Positions 7,758 through 17,298 of a DNA stretch of 64,000 nucleotides are shown here, one piece after another. The notes under the pieces are model-generated. The model was given only the letters and a program-made list of their open reading frames with translations. It searched no databases and had not been told where the DNA came from. Position 1 is the first letter of the stretch. Each line of letters starts with the position of its first letter. Both the position numbers and the translations under genes were made by a program. The DNA comes from Spiribacter sp. 1M189 (GTDB taxonomy: Bacteria > Pseudomonadota > Gammaproteobacteria > Nitrococcales > Nitrococcaceae): positions 62,001 to 126,000 of the forward strand of contig NZ_JBAKFF010000001.1 in assembly GCF_040838345.1 (NCBI RefSeq), in the 5' to 3' direction.

Positions 7758-10354
7758 GCGCGCAGCGCCAGGGCGAGCCGCCGCAGCTCGCCGATCATCA
7801 GCGGCACCAGGCTGGCCGCGATCACCAGCAGCCAGCCGGCGCCGCCGATGGGGGCGGTGCCGAGGATCCGGTCGAGACCGGGCAGATGAACCGCCGCCGC
7901 CAGCAGCACCCCGCAGACCGCCAGCGACACCCAGATCCATGGATTGCCGGCAACGGTGCCCCGCCAGGGCGCCGTTGCCGGCTCCCGCAGTGCGAACACG
8001 AACCAGAGCTTGCTGAAGCCCAGCGTCAGGAATGAGACGGTCACGGCGCTGGCCTGATCGAGGCCCAGCGCGGTGAGGGCCAGGTAGAGCACTCCCAGGA
8101 TGGTCGCGGCGATGACCGCGCTCCAGGCCCCGATGGCCAGCCAGTGGCGGCGCGTGAGAATCGCCTCGCCGGCGGGCCGTGGCGGTTGCTGCATGACGTT
8201 GGCCGGCGCCGCGCCCACGGCGAGCGCCAGGGCCGGGAAGACGTCGGTGAGCAGGTTGAGATACAGGATCTGCAACGGCAGCAGCGGCAGCGGGGCGCCG
8301 GCGAGGGTCGCCAGGGCGACACTCGCCACCTCGGCGAAGTTGGTGCAGAGCATGAACATGAGCGAGCGGCGGATGTTGGCAAAGATCCCACGGCCGTGCC
8401 GGATCGCCGTGACGATGCGCTCGAACCGGTCGTCCTGCAGGATGATATCCCCCACCTCGCGGGCGGCATCGGTGCCGCGCTGGCCCATGGCGATGCCGAT
8501 ATCGGCTTTCTTGAGCGCCGGCGCGTCGTTGACGCCATCGCCGGTCATGGCGACCACATAGCCGGCATCCTGAAACGCGGTGACGAGGTCGAGCTTCTGG
8601 GCCGGCGTGACCCGGGCGAACACCTGCGAGTCGGTGATCGCGGTAGCATCGGCCCGGGCGCCGTCCTCGCCGCGCTCGCCCAGATCCTGGCCCTCGAGGA
8701 CATGCAGGTCCTCGGCCCGGCCGATGCCCACCGCCGCGGCGATGGCCCGGGCGGTGGCGGCCTGGTCGCCGGTGACCATGATCACCTGCACGCCGGCGCG
8801 CTGGCAGGCCGCCACGGCATCGGCGACGCCCGGCCGCGGTGGATCCATTAACCCGGCAAGGCCCACCGGCGTCAGGGCCTGGTAGAGCTGATCCGCATCA
8901 TCCGGCACGGCATTCATGGTCCGCTCGGCCAGCAGCAGCGGGCGCAGCCCGCGGCCGGCGAGTTCCTCCACCCGTGCCCGCCATTGGTCACGCCCGGCCT
9001 CGTCCAGCTCACTCGCCGCCAGTACCGCCTCGGGCGCGCCTTTCACCGCGACACGCAGGCCCGCATCGGCTGTCTCGTGGCAGGTGGCCATCATCATGCG
9101 CTCGGCATCGAAGGGCTGTTCGTAGACCTCGGGCCAGTCGTCGATCAGCTGCCTGCGGTGCATTCCGGCCTCCCGGCCCGCCTCCAGCAGGGCGATCTCC
9201 ATGGGATCGCCATGATCGGCGCCGTCGTCGCTGTCGGCGGCCAGCTCGGCGTTGCTGCAGAGCACGCCGATGGCCAGTGCCCGCTGCCGTGCCGCCGTCT
9301 CGTCCTCCACGTCCGGTGGCAGCATCAGCGTCTCCAGATGCATGCGGTTGGCGGTGAGTGTGCCGGTCTTGTCGGTGAGGATGATGCCGGTGGAGCCCAG
9401 CGTCTCCACCGCTGCCAGGTGGTTGATGAGGGCATTGCGCCGCGCCATCAGCCACATGCCCCGGGCCAGCGCCAGGGTGGCGACGATGGGCAGGCCCTCG
9501 GGGACGGCGGCGACGCCCAGGGCGATGGCCGTTTCCACCATCACCAGCATGTCGCGGCCGGTCAGTAGACCCAGGGCAGCGAGTCCCAGGGCCACTCCCA
9601 GCACCACCCAGGCCAGTCGGTGGCCGAGCCGGTCGAGCCGGGCCTGCAGTGGCGTGGCGCTGGACCGGGCCGAGGCGGTGAGATCGGCGATGGTGCCGAG
9701 CTCGGTGTCCATGCCGGTGGCCGTCACGAGGGCGACTCCGGCGCCACGGGTCAGTGTCGTGCCCTTGTAGAGCATGCCGTGGCGCTCGGCGAGCGGCGTG
9801 TCCGCCGCGACGGCATCGGCGGTCTTGCTGACCGGCACCGACTCGCCGGTCAGGGCGGCCTGATCGCACTGCAGACCCTCGGCCTCCACCACGCGGGCAT
9901 CGGCGGGCACCAGGTCGCCCTCGCTCAGCAGCAGCACATCCCCGGGGACCAGCTCGGTCGCCGCGATCTCTTCGCTGCGGCCCGCCCGGCGTACCCGCAC
10001 CCGGTCTGCCTGCAGACCCTGCAGTGCCGCCATGGAGCGGGCGGCCCGCCATTCCGAGAAAAAGCCGATCAGTGTGTTGATGACGACCACCGCCATGACG
10101 GCGGCGGCCTCCACGCGATGGCCCAGCAGCAGGGCCAGCAGTCCGGCCACCACCAGCACGAGGATGACGATGCTGCGGAACTGTCGCAGGAGGATGCGCA
10201 GGGGATGGCGCTGCTGGCGACCGGCCAGGCGGTTGGTGCCGTAGCGGCTCCGCCGGCGCACGACGGTCGGCTGATCGAGGCCCTTTGCCGGGTCGACCTC
10301 GAGTTGCCTGGCGACGGTCTCGGGAGAGCGCTTGTGCCAGGCGGAATCGGTCAT
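7754..10354 (-). CDS. P-type Ca2+-transporting ATPase (type II, SERCA/PMCA-like)
   Basis: Inner-membrane cation pump, 866 residues. Seen: N-terminal cation-ATPase domain, actuator loop LTGES (168-172), VPEGLPI in TM4 (284-290), phosphorylation site [10 protein letters not shown] (Asp328), and the hinge [21 protein letters not shown] near 600. Ion-site residues known from SERCA appear preserved: Glu of PEGL (E309), Asn and Glu in CTNFAEV of TM5 (N768/E771), and Asn, Thr and Asp in NLLTDVFP of TM6 (N796/T799/D800). Ca2+ export is therefore the best guess, although related pumps move Na+ or Mn2+. ATG 10354 overlaps the stop of the upstream ligase gene (ATGA); it is the last gene of that operon. 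Confidence 0.9.
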   Translation of the reverse strand: MTDSAWHKRSPETVARQLEVDPAKGLDQPTVVRRRSRYGTNRLAGRQQRHPLRILLRQFRSIVILVLVVAGLLALLLGHRVEAAAVMAVVVINTLIGFFSEWRAARSMAALQGLQADRVRVRRAGRSEEIAATELVPGDVLLLSEGDLVPADARVVEAEGLQCDQAALTGESVPVSKTADAVAADTPLAERHGMLYKGTTLTRGAGVALVTATGMDTELGTIADLTASARSSATPLQARLDRLGHRLAWVVLGVALGLAALGLLTGRDMLVMVETAIALGVAAVPEGLPIVATLALARGMWLMARRNALINHLAAVETLGSTGIILTDKTGTLTANRMHLETLMLPPDVEDETAARQRALAIGVLCSNAELAADSDDGADHGDPMEIALLEAGREAGMHRRQLIDDWPEVYEQPFDAERMMMATCHETADAGLRVAVKGAPEAVLAASELDEAGRDQWRARVEELAGRGLRPLLLAERTMNAVPDDADQLYQALTPVGLAGLMDPPRPGVADAVAACQRAGVQVIMVTGDQAATARAIAAAVGIGRAEDLHVLEGQDLGERGEDGARADATAITDSQVFARVTPAQKLDLVTAFQDAGYVVAMTGDGVNDAPALKKADIGIAMGQRGTDAAREVGDIILQDDRFERIVTAIRHGRGIFANIRRSLMFMLCTNFAEVASVALATLAGAPLPLLPLQILYLNLLTDVFPALALAVGAAPANVMQQPPRPAGEAILTRRHWLAIGAWSAVIAATILGVLYLALTALGLDQASAVTVSFLTLGFSKLWFVFALREPATAPWRGTVAGNPWIWVSLAVCGVLLAAAVHLPGLDRILGTAPIGGAGWLLVIAASLVPLMIGELRRLALALRA

Positions 10355-12981
10355 TCGTTGGATCGGTCCTCGTCGCCCAGGGCATTCAGGGCACTGCCCA
10401 CGCATTCCACGATATGCCGCCGGTCATCGCCATACTCACTTGGGTTGATCGGCGGGCCGATGCGGATGCGGATGGCGCCGCGGCGCGGGATGACGTGGCC
10501 GATGGGCAGAACATGCTGGGTGCCCTCGATCCAGACCGGGACCACCGGGACCGGATGGGCGGCCAGCAGCAGGCCGATCCCCGGCCGCAGCGGCTGCAGG
10601 GCCTGATCCGTGGCGCGCTGGCCCTCCGGGAACCAGACCAGCGAGTGGCCCCGCTCCAGGGTGGCCGCGGCCAGCGCCAGGCTGCGTCGGGGCGCGGCGC
10701 CGGGGTCGATGGGCAGAATCCGGGCGACCCGGCTGAAGGCCCGCCGCCAGGCCGAGGAGAACAGCAGCCCGGTCCAGCCGGCCCAGAACAGCGGCTCCAT
10801 GCGCTCGCGCGAGAGCGCCGCGGTCAGGGCGATCGGGTCGTAGGCGCTGGCATGCCGAGGGGTGATCAGATAGGGCCCGCCCTCGGGCCATTCGCCGTCG
10901 ATCTCGATGCGCGCGAACAGCCGGTTGAGGAGCCGGCAGCCGCCCAATGCCAGGCGGGCCGCGCCGTGACGCAGCGGCCCGCGGGGGGCGAGGGCCCGGC
11001 GGTCGGCATCGCCGAGCAGCGCTTCCGGCGACTGCAGGGCCTGGATCAGGGACTGGCCGGCGCGATCATCATCATCGCCCATGGCCAGATCGGCCTGGAT
11101 CACCTCCTGGAGCAGGTCGCGGACCGTCTCCACGCGACCGATGGCCTCATCACCGAGCTCGACGCCGGCGCGCTCGCGCAGGGCGATGCCCATGTCCACC
11201 CAGCTCAGCGAGTCCAGGCCCAGATCGCGGCTCAGGCGGCTGTCGGGGGTCAGGCGATGCTCGGCAAAGCGCTCGGTCAGGTACTGCAAGGTGGCGGCGG
11301 CGGTGGCATCGGCGAGCAGCGCCTGGTCCTCCGGGGCCATGTCCTCGGGGTCGATGGGGCGCTGCTCCACCCGCCGCGTGCCGGCGCGGAGATCCTCGTA
11401 GAGACGTGCCAGGTGAGGTCGCCGGAGTTTGCCGAGGCGCGTGCGCGGCAGCGGGTCGGCGCTGAACTGCACATCCCCGAGGGCATGGTGTCCGGGCAGT
11501 TCGCCCTGCGCCGCGTCCACCGCCGCCTCGGCCTCTGCCTGCGGATCGCCCTCGGAATCCGGCTCGGGGACCACCACGGCGGCCAGGCGTCCGTTGGTCT
11601 CCAGCACGCCGGCCTCGCGGATCGCTGTCTGCGCGTTCAGCACCCGCTCGATGCGCTCCGGATCGATGTTCTCCCCGCCCGGCAGCACGATGGTCGAGGA
11701 CAACCGGCCGGCGAGATGCAGATAGCCGTCGTCATCGATCCGCCCGGCATCACCGGTACGGAACCAGCCCTCGGCATCGAAAACCTCGTCGGGATCGACG
11801 GGATTGTTCCAGTAGCCGGCGAAGACGTTGGGCCCCCGGGCCCGGACCTCGCCGTCGACGATGCGCAGCGCGACCCCGGGCAGCGCGCGACCGGCGGTGT
11901 CCAGACGCGCCTCGCCGGGCGCGTTCAGGGTGAGGATGGGTGAGGTCTCGGTGAGCCCGTAACCGGTGGCCACGGTCCAGCCCAGCGCCTCCAGGCGGGC
12001 GCCGACGGCGGGATCAAGGGCGGCGCCGCCACTCACCGCCAGGCGCAGGCGCGGGGCCAGTCGCTTCATCACCGGCCGGAACAGCCAGCGCCCGGGCTGA
12101 TGCCCGAGCCTCGTCTGCAGTGTGGAGCATAGGCCGATGACGCCGTGCAGCAGTCGTCGGCGTCCGGCCTTGCCACCGGTCAGGCGGCTCTCCAGGCGGT
12201 TCCAGAGCGCCTCGTAGAGCCTTGGCACCCCCAGCAGGATGGTCGCCTCGCCTTCGCCCAGGGCCTCGGCGATGCGTGGGCCGACCAGCGAGCGGGGCAT
12301 GATGAGTGTCGCGCCCACCGTGAGGACCGTGAGCAGGCCGATGCTGAAGGGGTAGACGTGGTGCAGGGGCAGCGGCAGCAGGACGCGGTCATCGGCGCCG
12401 GCGATGCGCTCTTCCAGTAGCGCCTGGACATTGCTTGTCAGGTTGGTATGGGTGAGGGGCACGCCTTTGGGCGGGCCGGTGGTGCCGGAGGTGTAGAACA
12501 CGGCGGCCACGTCCTCCGGCGCCACGGCAGCCTCCGTCGTGGCATCGGGCATGGCGTTGGCGGGTGCGTCCGGGGCCGGCAGCGTCAGGGTGTCGAGCTC
12601 GATGATGCGGGCCGGGAGGCTCGCCGGCAGCGCCTGGCGCAGCGCGGCGGTGGTGTAGACGCGCGCCGGGTCGGCATCCGCGAGCACATGGGCGAGGTCG
12701 GCGGCGCCCATCTGCGCGTCCACCGGCACCAGGATGCTGCCGTTGATCAACGTGGCGAGGGCGATCACGACCCACTCGACGCTGTTGGGCGCCTGGATCA
12801 TGATCCGGTCGCCCCGGCCCAGGCCGGCGTCCCGGAACGTCCGTGCCAGCTGGGTGGCGGTATCCAGCAGCTCGCCACGGCTCAGTCGGCGCAGTCCGTG
12901 GGCGGTGAAGGCGAGCAGCGCGGTCTGATCGCGGCTCACCTCGGCGGCGCGGATCAGGGCCGGTACGCTCGTCGTCTGCAT
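10351..12981 (-). CDS. Fused acyl-AMP ligase / acyl carrier domain / PlsC acyltransferase
   Basis: 876 residues with three domains in order. (1) AMP-dependent acyl ligase, about 1-520: adenylation loop FYTSGTTGPPKGV (162-174), TGYGLTETSP, WFRTGDAGRID and the C-terminal catalytic-lysine motif PRTRLGKLRR. (2) Acyl carrier domain, about 545-630, with GLDSLSW; Ser591 would carry phosphopantetheine. (3) PlsC-type acyltransferase, about 680-870: HASAYD (H-x4-D, 710-715) and FPEGQR (784-789). This suggests fatty acid activation, loading on the in-cis carrier and transfer to a lysophospholipid-like acceptor. E. coli Aas has similar activities in reverse domain order and without an internal carrier. 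ATG 12981 follows the HAD stop by one base. Substrate unproven. Confidence 0.88.
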   Translation of the reverse strand: MQTTSVPALIRAAEVSRDQTALLAFTAHGLRRLSRGELLDTATQLARTFRDAGLGRGDRIMIQAPNSVEWVVIALATLINGSILVPVDAQMGAADLAHVLADADPARVYTTAALRQALPASLPARIIELDTLTLPAPDAPANAMPDATTEAAVAPEDVAAVFYTSGTTGPPKGVPLTHTNLTSNVQALLEERIAGADDRVLLPLPLHHVYPFSIGLLTVLTVGATLIMPRSLVGPRIAEALGEGEATILLGVPRLYEALWNRLESRLTGGKAGRRRLLHGVIGLCSTLQTRLGHQPGRWLFRPVMKRLAPRLRLAVSGGAALDPAVGARLEALGWTVATGYGLTETSPILTLNAPGEARLDTAGRALPGVALRIVDGEVRARGPNVFAGYWNNPVDPDEVFDAEGWFRTGDAGRIDDDGYLHLAGRLSSTIVLPGGENIDPERIERVLNAQTAIREAGVLETNGRLAAVVVPEPDSEGDPQAEAEAAVDAAQGELPGHHALGDVQFSADPLPRTRLGKLRRPHLARLYEDLRAGTRRVEQRPIDPEDMAPEDQALLADATAAATLQYLTERFAEHRLTPDSRLSRDLGLDSLSWVDMGIALRERAGVELGDEAIGRVETVRDLLQEVIQADLAMGDDDDRAGQSLIQALQSPEALLGDADRRALAPRGPLRHGAARLALGGCRLLNRLFARIEIDGEWPEGGPYLITPRHASAYDPIALTAALSRERMEPLFWAGWTGLLFSSAWRRAFSRVARILPIDPGAAPRRSLALAAATLERGHSLVWFPEGQRATDQALQPLRPGIGLLLAAHPVPVVPVWIEGTQHVLPIGHVIPRRGAIRIRIGPPINPSEYGDDRRHIVECVGSALNALGDEDRSNE

Positions 12982-12982
12982 G

Positions 12983-13582
12983 TCAGCGCAGTCCCCGGTA
13001 GACCGGGTGGTCGGCCAGTGCCAGCATCTCGGTATCTCCGCGGCTGTCCCCGTAGGCATGAATCGGGTGGTAGGCGTCGGGGTCGAGCACTTCCTTGAGA
13101 CGTCGGACCTTCTCCGGGCCGCGGCAGTTCGTGCCGGCCAGGTTGCCGGTGATGCGCCCGTCCCGGCGCTCCAGCTCGGTGGCGATGAGCTCGATGCCCA
13201 TCGACTCCGTCCAGGGCCGGATCCATTCGCTCACCGACGCGGAGATCACGATCACCCGGTGACCGGATGTGCGGTGCCAGTCGAGTTGCTCCCGGGCCAG
13301 CGGTCGCAGCAGCTCGTGCAGGTTGTTGAGGGCGTACTGCCGGCCCATGGCCGTGAACTCCGCCTCGGTGAGCCCGCCGAAGAAATGCCGCAGGACGTGC
13401 ACCTTGGCGGTGTCGCGATGGATGACGCCCGTCGGCACGCCCAGCAGCCAGGGTGACAGCCGCACGCCCGCCGCCACACAGCGCCCGAGGCCGAACTGAT
13501 GCAGCAGCAGGTCACTCAGCGTATCGCGCCGGGTGAGCGTGCCATCGAGGTCAAAAAGCGCCAGGGGGCGGGTGGTTGTCAT
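12983..13582 (-). CDS. HAD-superfamily subfamily IB hydrolase (phosphoserine-phosphatase-like)
   Basis: 199-residue soluble phosphatase. Motif I is FDLDGTLT (nucleophile Asp11, acid Asp13), motif II is ISAS, a Lys follows in GPEKVRRLKE, and motif III/IV is YGDSRGDTEML. The helical cap and size match HAD-IB (TIGR01490-like) enzymes, some of which are fused to PlsC acyltransferases in other bacteria. It leads the operon, and its stop sits one base before the ligase/acyltransferase start. This suggests the phosphatase handles a substrate or product of that enzyme. Not SerB itself: the N-terminal regulatory domain is missing. Exact substrate unknown. Confidence 0.85.
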   Translation of the reverse strand: MTTTRPLALFDLDGTLTRRDTLSDLLLHQFGLGRCVAAGVRLSPWLLGVPTGVIHRDTAKVHVLRHFFGGLTEAEFTAMGRQYALNNLHELLRPLAREQLDWHRTSGHRVIVISASVSEWIRPWTESMGIELIATELERRDGRITGNLAGTNCRGPEKVRRLKEVLDPDAYHPIHAYGDSRGDTEMLALADHPVYRGLR

Positions 13583-13658
13583 GAAAATTACTCACAAGAG
13601 TGAACCCTGCATTCTGCCGCCAGTCCGGCGGGGATGCACGCCGGCGCCGGTTGGCGAC

Positions 13659-13687
13659 TGGTCAGCACCGCGTCGACTCAGTAGAGT
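13659..13687 (+). promoter_or_regulatory. Probable sigma-70 promoter of deoD
   Basis: TGGTCA (13659-13664), a 17-base spacer and TAGAGT (13682-13687), followed by an AAGGAGC ribosome site at 13719-13725 before ATG 13734. It lies in the 151-base gap between the divergent HAD gene and deoD. Consensus match only. Confidence 0.4.
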
Positions 13688-13733
13688 TCCGGGTCGCGAA
13701 CACCAGAGACAACGGGACAAGGAGCTGACCCTC

Positions 13734-14447
13734 ATGGCCACCCCCCATATCAGTGCCGAGCCGGGCGATTTTGCCGAGACCGTCCTCATGCCGGGCGATC
13801 CCCTGCGTGCCAGGGTCATCGCCGAGAACTACCTGGAGGATGTGCGGGAGGTCACCAGCACCCGCAACATGCTCGGCTTCACCGGCCGCTACGGCGATAC
13901 ACCGGTCTCGGTGATGGGCTCGGGCATGGGCATTCCGTCCATGTCGATCTACGCCTTCGAGCTGTTCAACGAATACCGGGTCGAGAAGATCATCCGCGTC
14001 GGCACCTGCGGCGGCGTCCGCCCCGACGTGGAAGTGCGCGACATCATCATCGCCATGGGCGCCTCCACCGACTCCAGCGTCAACCGCACGCGTTTCGGGG
14101 GCTGTGACTTCGCCGCGATCGCCGACTACGGCCTGCTCGAGGCCACCGTCGGTGCCGCCCGTTCCGCCGGCATCGCCCCGCGCATCGGCAATGTCTTCTC
14201 CTCGGAGCTTTTCTACAACCCGACGCCGTCGTTCTTCGACATGATGAAGGCCCACGGCATCCTGGCCGTGGAAATGGAGGCGGCCGGGCTTTATGGTGCC
14301 GCGGCCGAGGCCGGCAAGCGGGCGGTGAGCGTGCTCACGGTGAGCGATCACGTGGTCACCGGGGCGTCCACCAGTGCCGAGGAGCGCCAGAACAGCTTCC
14401 AGGACATGATGAAGGTGGCGCTTGAGGCCGCCGTGAACGCCGACTGA
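13734..14447 (+). CDS. deoD: Purine-nucleoside phosphorylase, DeoD type
   Basis: Hexameric cytoplasmic enzyme that splits purine (deoxy)nucleosides with phosphate, for salvage. 237 residues, family-typical. Seen: MPGDPLRA phosphate loop, TRNMLGFTG, GSGMGIPSMSIY, RVGTCGG, VEMEAAGLYG with the ribose-binding Glu, and LTVSDHVVTG with the catalytic Asp. ATG 13734 sits nine bases after AAGGAG; upstream in-frame codons are unconserved. Only 18 bases separate it from ugd, so it may be co-transcribed with the nucleotide-sugar genes, although the pathways are unrelated. Confidence 0.95.
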   Translation: MATPHISAEPGDFAETVLMPGDPLRARVIAENYLEDVREVTSTRNMLGFTGRYGDTPVSVMGSGMGIPSMSIYAFELFNEYRVEKIIRVGTCGGVRPDVEVRDIIIAMGASTDSSVNRTRFGGCDFAAIADYGLLEATVGAARSAGIAPRIGNVFSSELFYNPTPSFFDMMKAHGILAVEMEAAGLYGAAAEAGKRAVSVLTVSDHVVTGASTSAEERQNSFQDMMKVALEAAVNAD

Positions 14448-14465
14448 CGGCGTCGGGGGAAGACG

Positions 14466-15821
14466 ATGAGAATCACCATTTTCGGCACCGGGTATGTCGG
14501 CCTGGTGACCGGGGCCTGCTTTGCCGAGGTGGGCAACGACGTCGTCTGCGTCGATGTGGATGCGGACAAGATCGCCGCGCTCAACCGCGGCGAGATCCCC
14601 ATCTACGAGCCGGGCCTGGAGGGCATGGTGGTGCGCAACCGCGAGGCCGGCCGGCTGCGCTTCACCACCGACGCCGACACCGCCGTCCATCATGGCCAGT
14701 TCCAGTTCATCGCCGTGGGCACGCCGCCCGACGAGGATGGCTCCGCCGATCTGCGCTACGTGCTGGCGGTGGCCGACACCATCGCCACCTGGATGGAGGA
14801 CGACAAGGTCATCGTCGACAAGTCCACGGTGCCGGTGGGCACGGCCGACCGGGTCCGCGAGACGGTGGAGCGGCGGCTCGCCGAGCGCGGCGTCGCGGTG
14901 CCCTATGCGGTGGTCTCCAACCCCGAGTTCCTCAAGGAAGGCGCCGCGGTGGAGGACTTCATGAAGCCCGAGCGGGTCATCGTGGGCTGCGATGACGCCG
15001 TGGCCCGCGAGAAGCTGCACGCGCTCTATGCGCCGTTCAACCGCAACCACGACCGGCTGATCAGCATGGACGTGCGCTCGGCGGAGCTCACCAAATACGC
15101 CGCCAATGCCATGCTCGCCACCAAGATCAGCTTCATGAACGAGCTCGCCAATATCGCCGACCGGGTGGGCGCGGACATCGAGCGGGTGCGCATCGGCATC
15201 GGCTCGGACCCGCGTATCGGCTATCACTTCATCTACCCCGGCGCCGGCTACGGCGGCTCGTGCTTTCCCAAGGATGTCCAGGCGCTGGCGCGCACCGCGC
15301 ATGACGTGGATTACGTCCCGCAACTGCTGCAGGCGGTGGAGGAGGTCAACGACCGCCAGAAGCACTACGTGTTCAACCGCATCCGCGACCACTACGCCGG
15401 TGCGCTCAGCGGCAAGCGTTTCGCGCTCTGGGGGCTGTCCTTCAAGCCCAACACCGACGATATGCGCGAGGCGGCCAGCCGGCGGCTGATGGAGTCGCTC
15501 TGGGAGGCCGGGGCGGCGGTGCAGGCCTTCGACCCGAAGGCCATGCCGGAGACCCGGCGCCTGTATGGCGACCGCTCGGCACTCACCCTCTGCGACAGTC
15601 CCGAGGCGGCCCTGGCGGGAGCCGATGCCCTGATCATCATGACCGAGTGGAACCTCTTCCGCAGCCCGGATTTTGAGCTGATCCGCGAGCGTCTGGCCGC
15701 ACCGGTCATCTTCGACGGGCGCAATCTCTATGACCCGGCCATCCTGGCCGGGCTCGGCTTTCACTACTACGCCATCGGCCGGCCGCCGGTGGCGCCGGGC
15801 GACGGAGGGCCCGTGACATGA
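14466..15821 (+). CDS. ugd: UDP-glucose 6-dehydrogenase
   Basis: Oxidises UDP-glucose to UDP-glucuronate with NAD, for polysaccharide or LPS building blocks. 451 residues. N-terminal Rossmann domain ([19 protein letters not shown]), [27 protein letters not shown], the central helix with [17 protein letters not shown], the catalytic-Cys loop YGGSCFPKD, and [15 protein letters not shown] in the C-terminal domain. GGGGAAG precedes ATG 14466. The stop overlaps the manC start by four bases, so UDP-GlcA and GDP-mannose synthesis are probably coordinated. No glycosyltransferase cluster is adjacent. Confidence 0.95.
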   Translation: MRITIFGTGYVGLVTGACFAEVGNDVVCVDVDADKIAALNRGEIPIYEPGLEGMVVRNREAGRLRFTTDADTAVHHGQFQFIAVGTPPDEDGSADLRYVLAVADTIATWMEDDKVIVDKSTVPVGTADRVRETVERRLAERGVAVPYAVVSNPEFLKEGAAVEDFMKPERVIVGCDDAVAREKLHALYAPFNRNHDRLISMDVRSAELTKYAANAMLATKISFMNELANIADRVGADIERVRIGIGSDPRIGYHFIYPGAGYGGSCFPKDVQALARTAHDVDYVPQLLQAVEEVNDRQKHYVFNRIRDHYAGALSGKRFALWGLSFKPNTDDMREAASRRLMESLWEAGAAVQAFDPKAMPETRRLYGDRSALTLCDSPEAALAGADALIIMTEWNLFRSPDFELIRERLAAPVIFDGRNLYDPAILAGLGFHYYAIGRPPVAPGDGGPVT

Positions 15822-17254
15822 GCAGCAGCGAGGCAGGCATGCCGGTCCATCCGGTGATTCTCTCCGGTGGCGTGGGGTCTCGGCTCTGGCCGCTGTCCCG
15901 CGAGCGCTACCCCAAGCAGTTCCTGGACGTCGCCGGCGGGGGCAACACGCTGGTCCAGCAGACCGTGGCGCGGCTCGAGGGCGTCGCCGGCCTAGACTCG
16001 CCCATGGTGGTCTGCAACCAGGAACATCGCTTCCTGGTGGCCGAGCAGCTGCGCGACAACCCGCTCGGCGCCGCCCGGATCCTGCTCGAGCCGGTGGGCC
16101 GCAACACCGCCCCGGCGGTGGCCGCGGCGGCCCTGCAGGCCCTGCGCGAGTCCGAGGATGCCGTCCTGGCGGTGTTCCCCGCCGACCATCTGGTGGGTGA
16201 ACCCGGGGCGCTGCGCGCGGCCATCACCGATGCCGTGGCCGCGGCGCGGGCCGGTTATCTGGTCACCTTCGGCATCGTTCCGACCCGCCCGGAGACCGGC
16301 TATGGCTACATCGAGGCCGGCGAGGCCGTCGACGGCGGCCCGGCCCATGCGGTGCGGTGCTTTGTCGAGAAACCCGACGCCGCCACCGCCGAAGCGTATC
16401 TAGGATCTGGGCGTTTCTACTGGAACTCGGGCATGTTCGTGATGCGCGCCTCGCGCTATCTCGAGGAGCTGCAGCGCCATGCCCCGGCCATCGTCGAGGC
16501 CTGCGAGGCGGCCCTGGCCGGCGCCGAGGAGGATCTCGACTTCATCCGCCTCGCGGAGGCGGCCTTCGCGCGCTGTCCGTCGGATTCCATCGACTATGCG
16601 GTCATGGAGCATACCGACGCCGCCGTGACCCTGCCGCTGGATGCCGGCTGGAGCGATCTGGGCTCGTGGGCGACGCTCATGGAGGCTGGCGAGCGCGATG
16701 CCGAGGGTAATGTCCTGCTGGGTGATGTCATCGCCGAGTCGAGCCGCAACAACTATGTGCGCGCCGAGAGTCGTCTGGTGGCCACGGTGGGCCTCGAAGA
16801 CCATGTGGTGGTGGAGACCGCCGACTCGGTGCTGGTCGCCCCGCGCGACCAGGTGCATGCCGTCAAGCAGATCGTCCAGCGCCTTCAGGATGGTGGGCGC
16901 ACCGAGGCGGTGGAGCATCGCCAGGTGCACCGGCCCTGGGGCAGCTATGAGGGCCTGGTGCGGGCCGAGCGCTTCCAGGTCAAGCGCATCGTCGTCAATC
17001 CCGGCTGCCGGCTGTCGCTGCAGATGCATCATCACCGCGCCGAGCACTGGGTGGTGGTGCGCGGGACCGCGCGGGTGACCTGCGGCGAGGAGGAGTTCCT
17101 GCTCGGCGAGGATCAGTCCACCTATATCCCGCTGGGGACGGTCCACCGTCTTGACAACCCCGGAATGATTCCGCTGGAGCTGGTCGAGGTGCAGTCGGGC
17201 AGCTATCTGGGCGAGGACGACATCACCCGGCTGGAGGATGTCTATGGCCGCTGA
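15818..17254 (+). CDS. manC: Mannose-1-phosphate guanylyltransferase / mannose-6-phosphate isomerase
   Basis: Bifunctional (type II PMI/GMP, AlgA/ManC family) enzyme of 478 residues making GDP-mannose for exopolysaccharide or LPS. The N-terminal nucleotidyltransferase has [22 protein letters not shown] and [11 protein letters not shown]; the centre has [12 protein letters not shown] and [10 protein letters not shown]. The C-terminal cupin isomerase part contains [19 protein letters not shown] and [17 protein letters not shown] 15818 overlaps the ugd stop (ATGA). No phosphomannomutase gene lies in the window. Confidence 0.94.
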   Translation: MSSSEAGMPVHPVILSGGVGSRLWPLSRERYPKQFLDVAGGGNTLVQQTVARLEGVAGLDSPMVVCNQEHRFLVAEQLRDNPLGAARILLEPVGRNTAPAVAAAALQALRESEDAVLAVFPADHLVGEPGALRAAITDAVAAARAGYLVTFGIVPTRPETGYGYIEAGEAVDGGPAHAVRCFVEKPDAATAEAYLGSGRFYWNSGMFVMRASRYLEELQRHAPAIVEACEAALAGAEEDLDFIRLAEAAFARCPSDSIDYAVMEHTDAAVTLPLDAGWSDLGSWATLMEAGERDAEGNVLLGDVIAESSRNNYVRAESRLVATVGLEDHVVVETADSVLVAPRDQVHAVKQIVQRLQDGGRTEAVEHRQVHRPWGSYEGLVRAERFQVKRIVVNPGCRLSLQMHHHRAEHWVVVRGTARVTCGEEEFLLGEDQSTYIPLGTVHRLDNPGMIPLELVEVQSGSYLGEDDITRLEDVYGR

Positions 17255-17262
17255 TCGGTGGA

Positions 17263-17298
17263 TTGTCCGCCTGCGGCGGCCCTAGTATTCTGCCCGCC
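17263..17298 (+). promoter_or_regulatory. Possible miaB promoter giving a leaderless transcript
   Basis: TTGTCC (17263-17268), a 17-base spacer and TATTCT (17286-17291) lie directly before miaB. The expected RNA start, about seven bases after the -10, falls at or next to ATG 17299, and no Shine-Dalgarno is visible. Supported by motif spacing only. Confidence 0.35.

Noticed and set aside
13662-15764. 700-codon open frame antisense to deoD and ugd
   Set aside because: Same GC-driven effect; it spans two well-supported genes and an intergenic region and has no recognisable domain.
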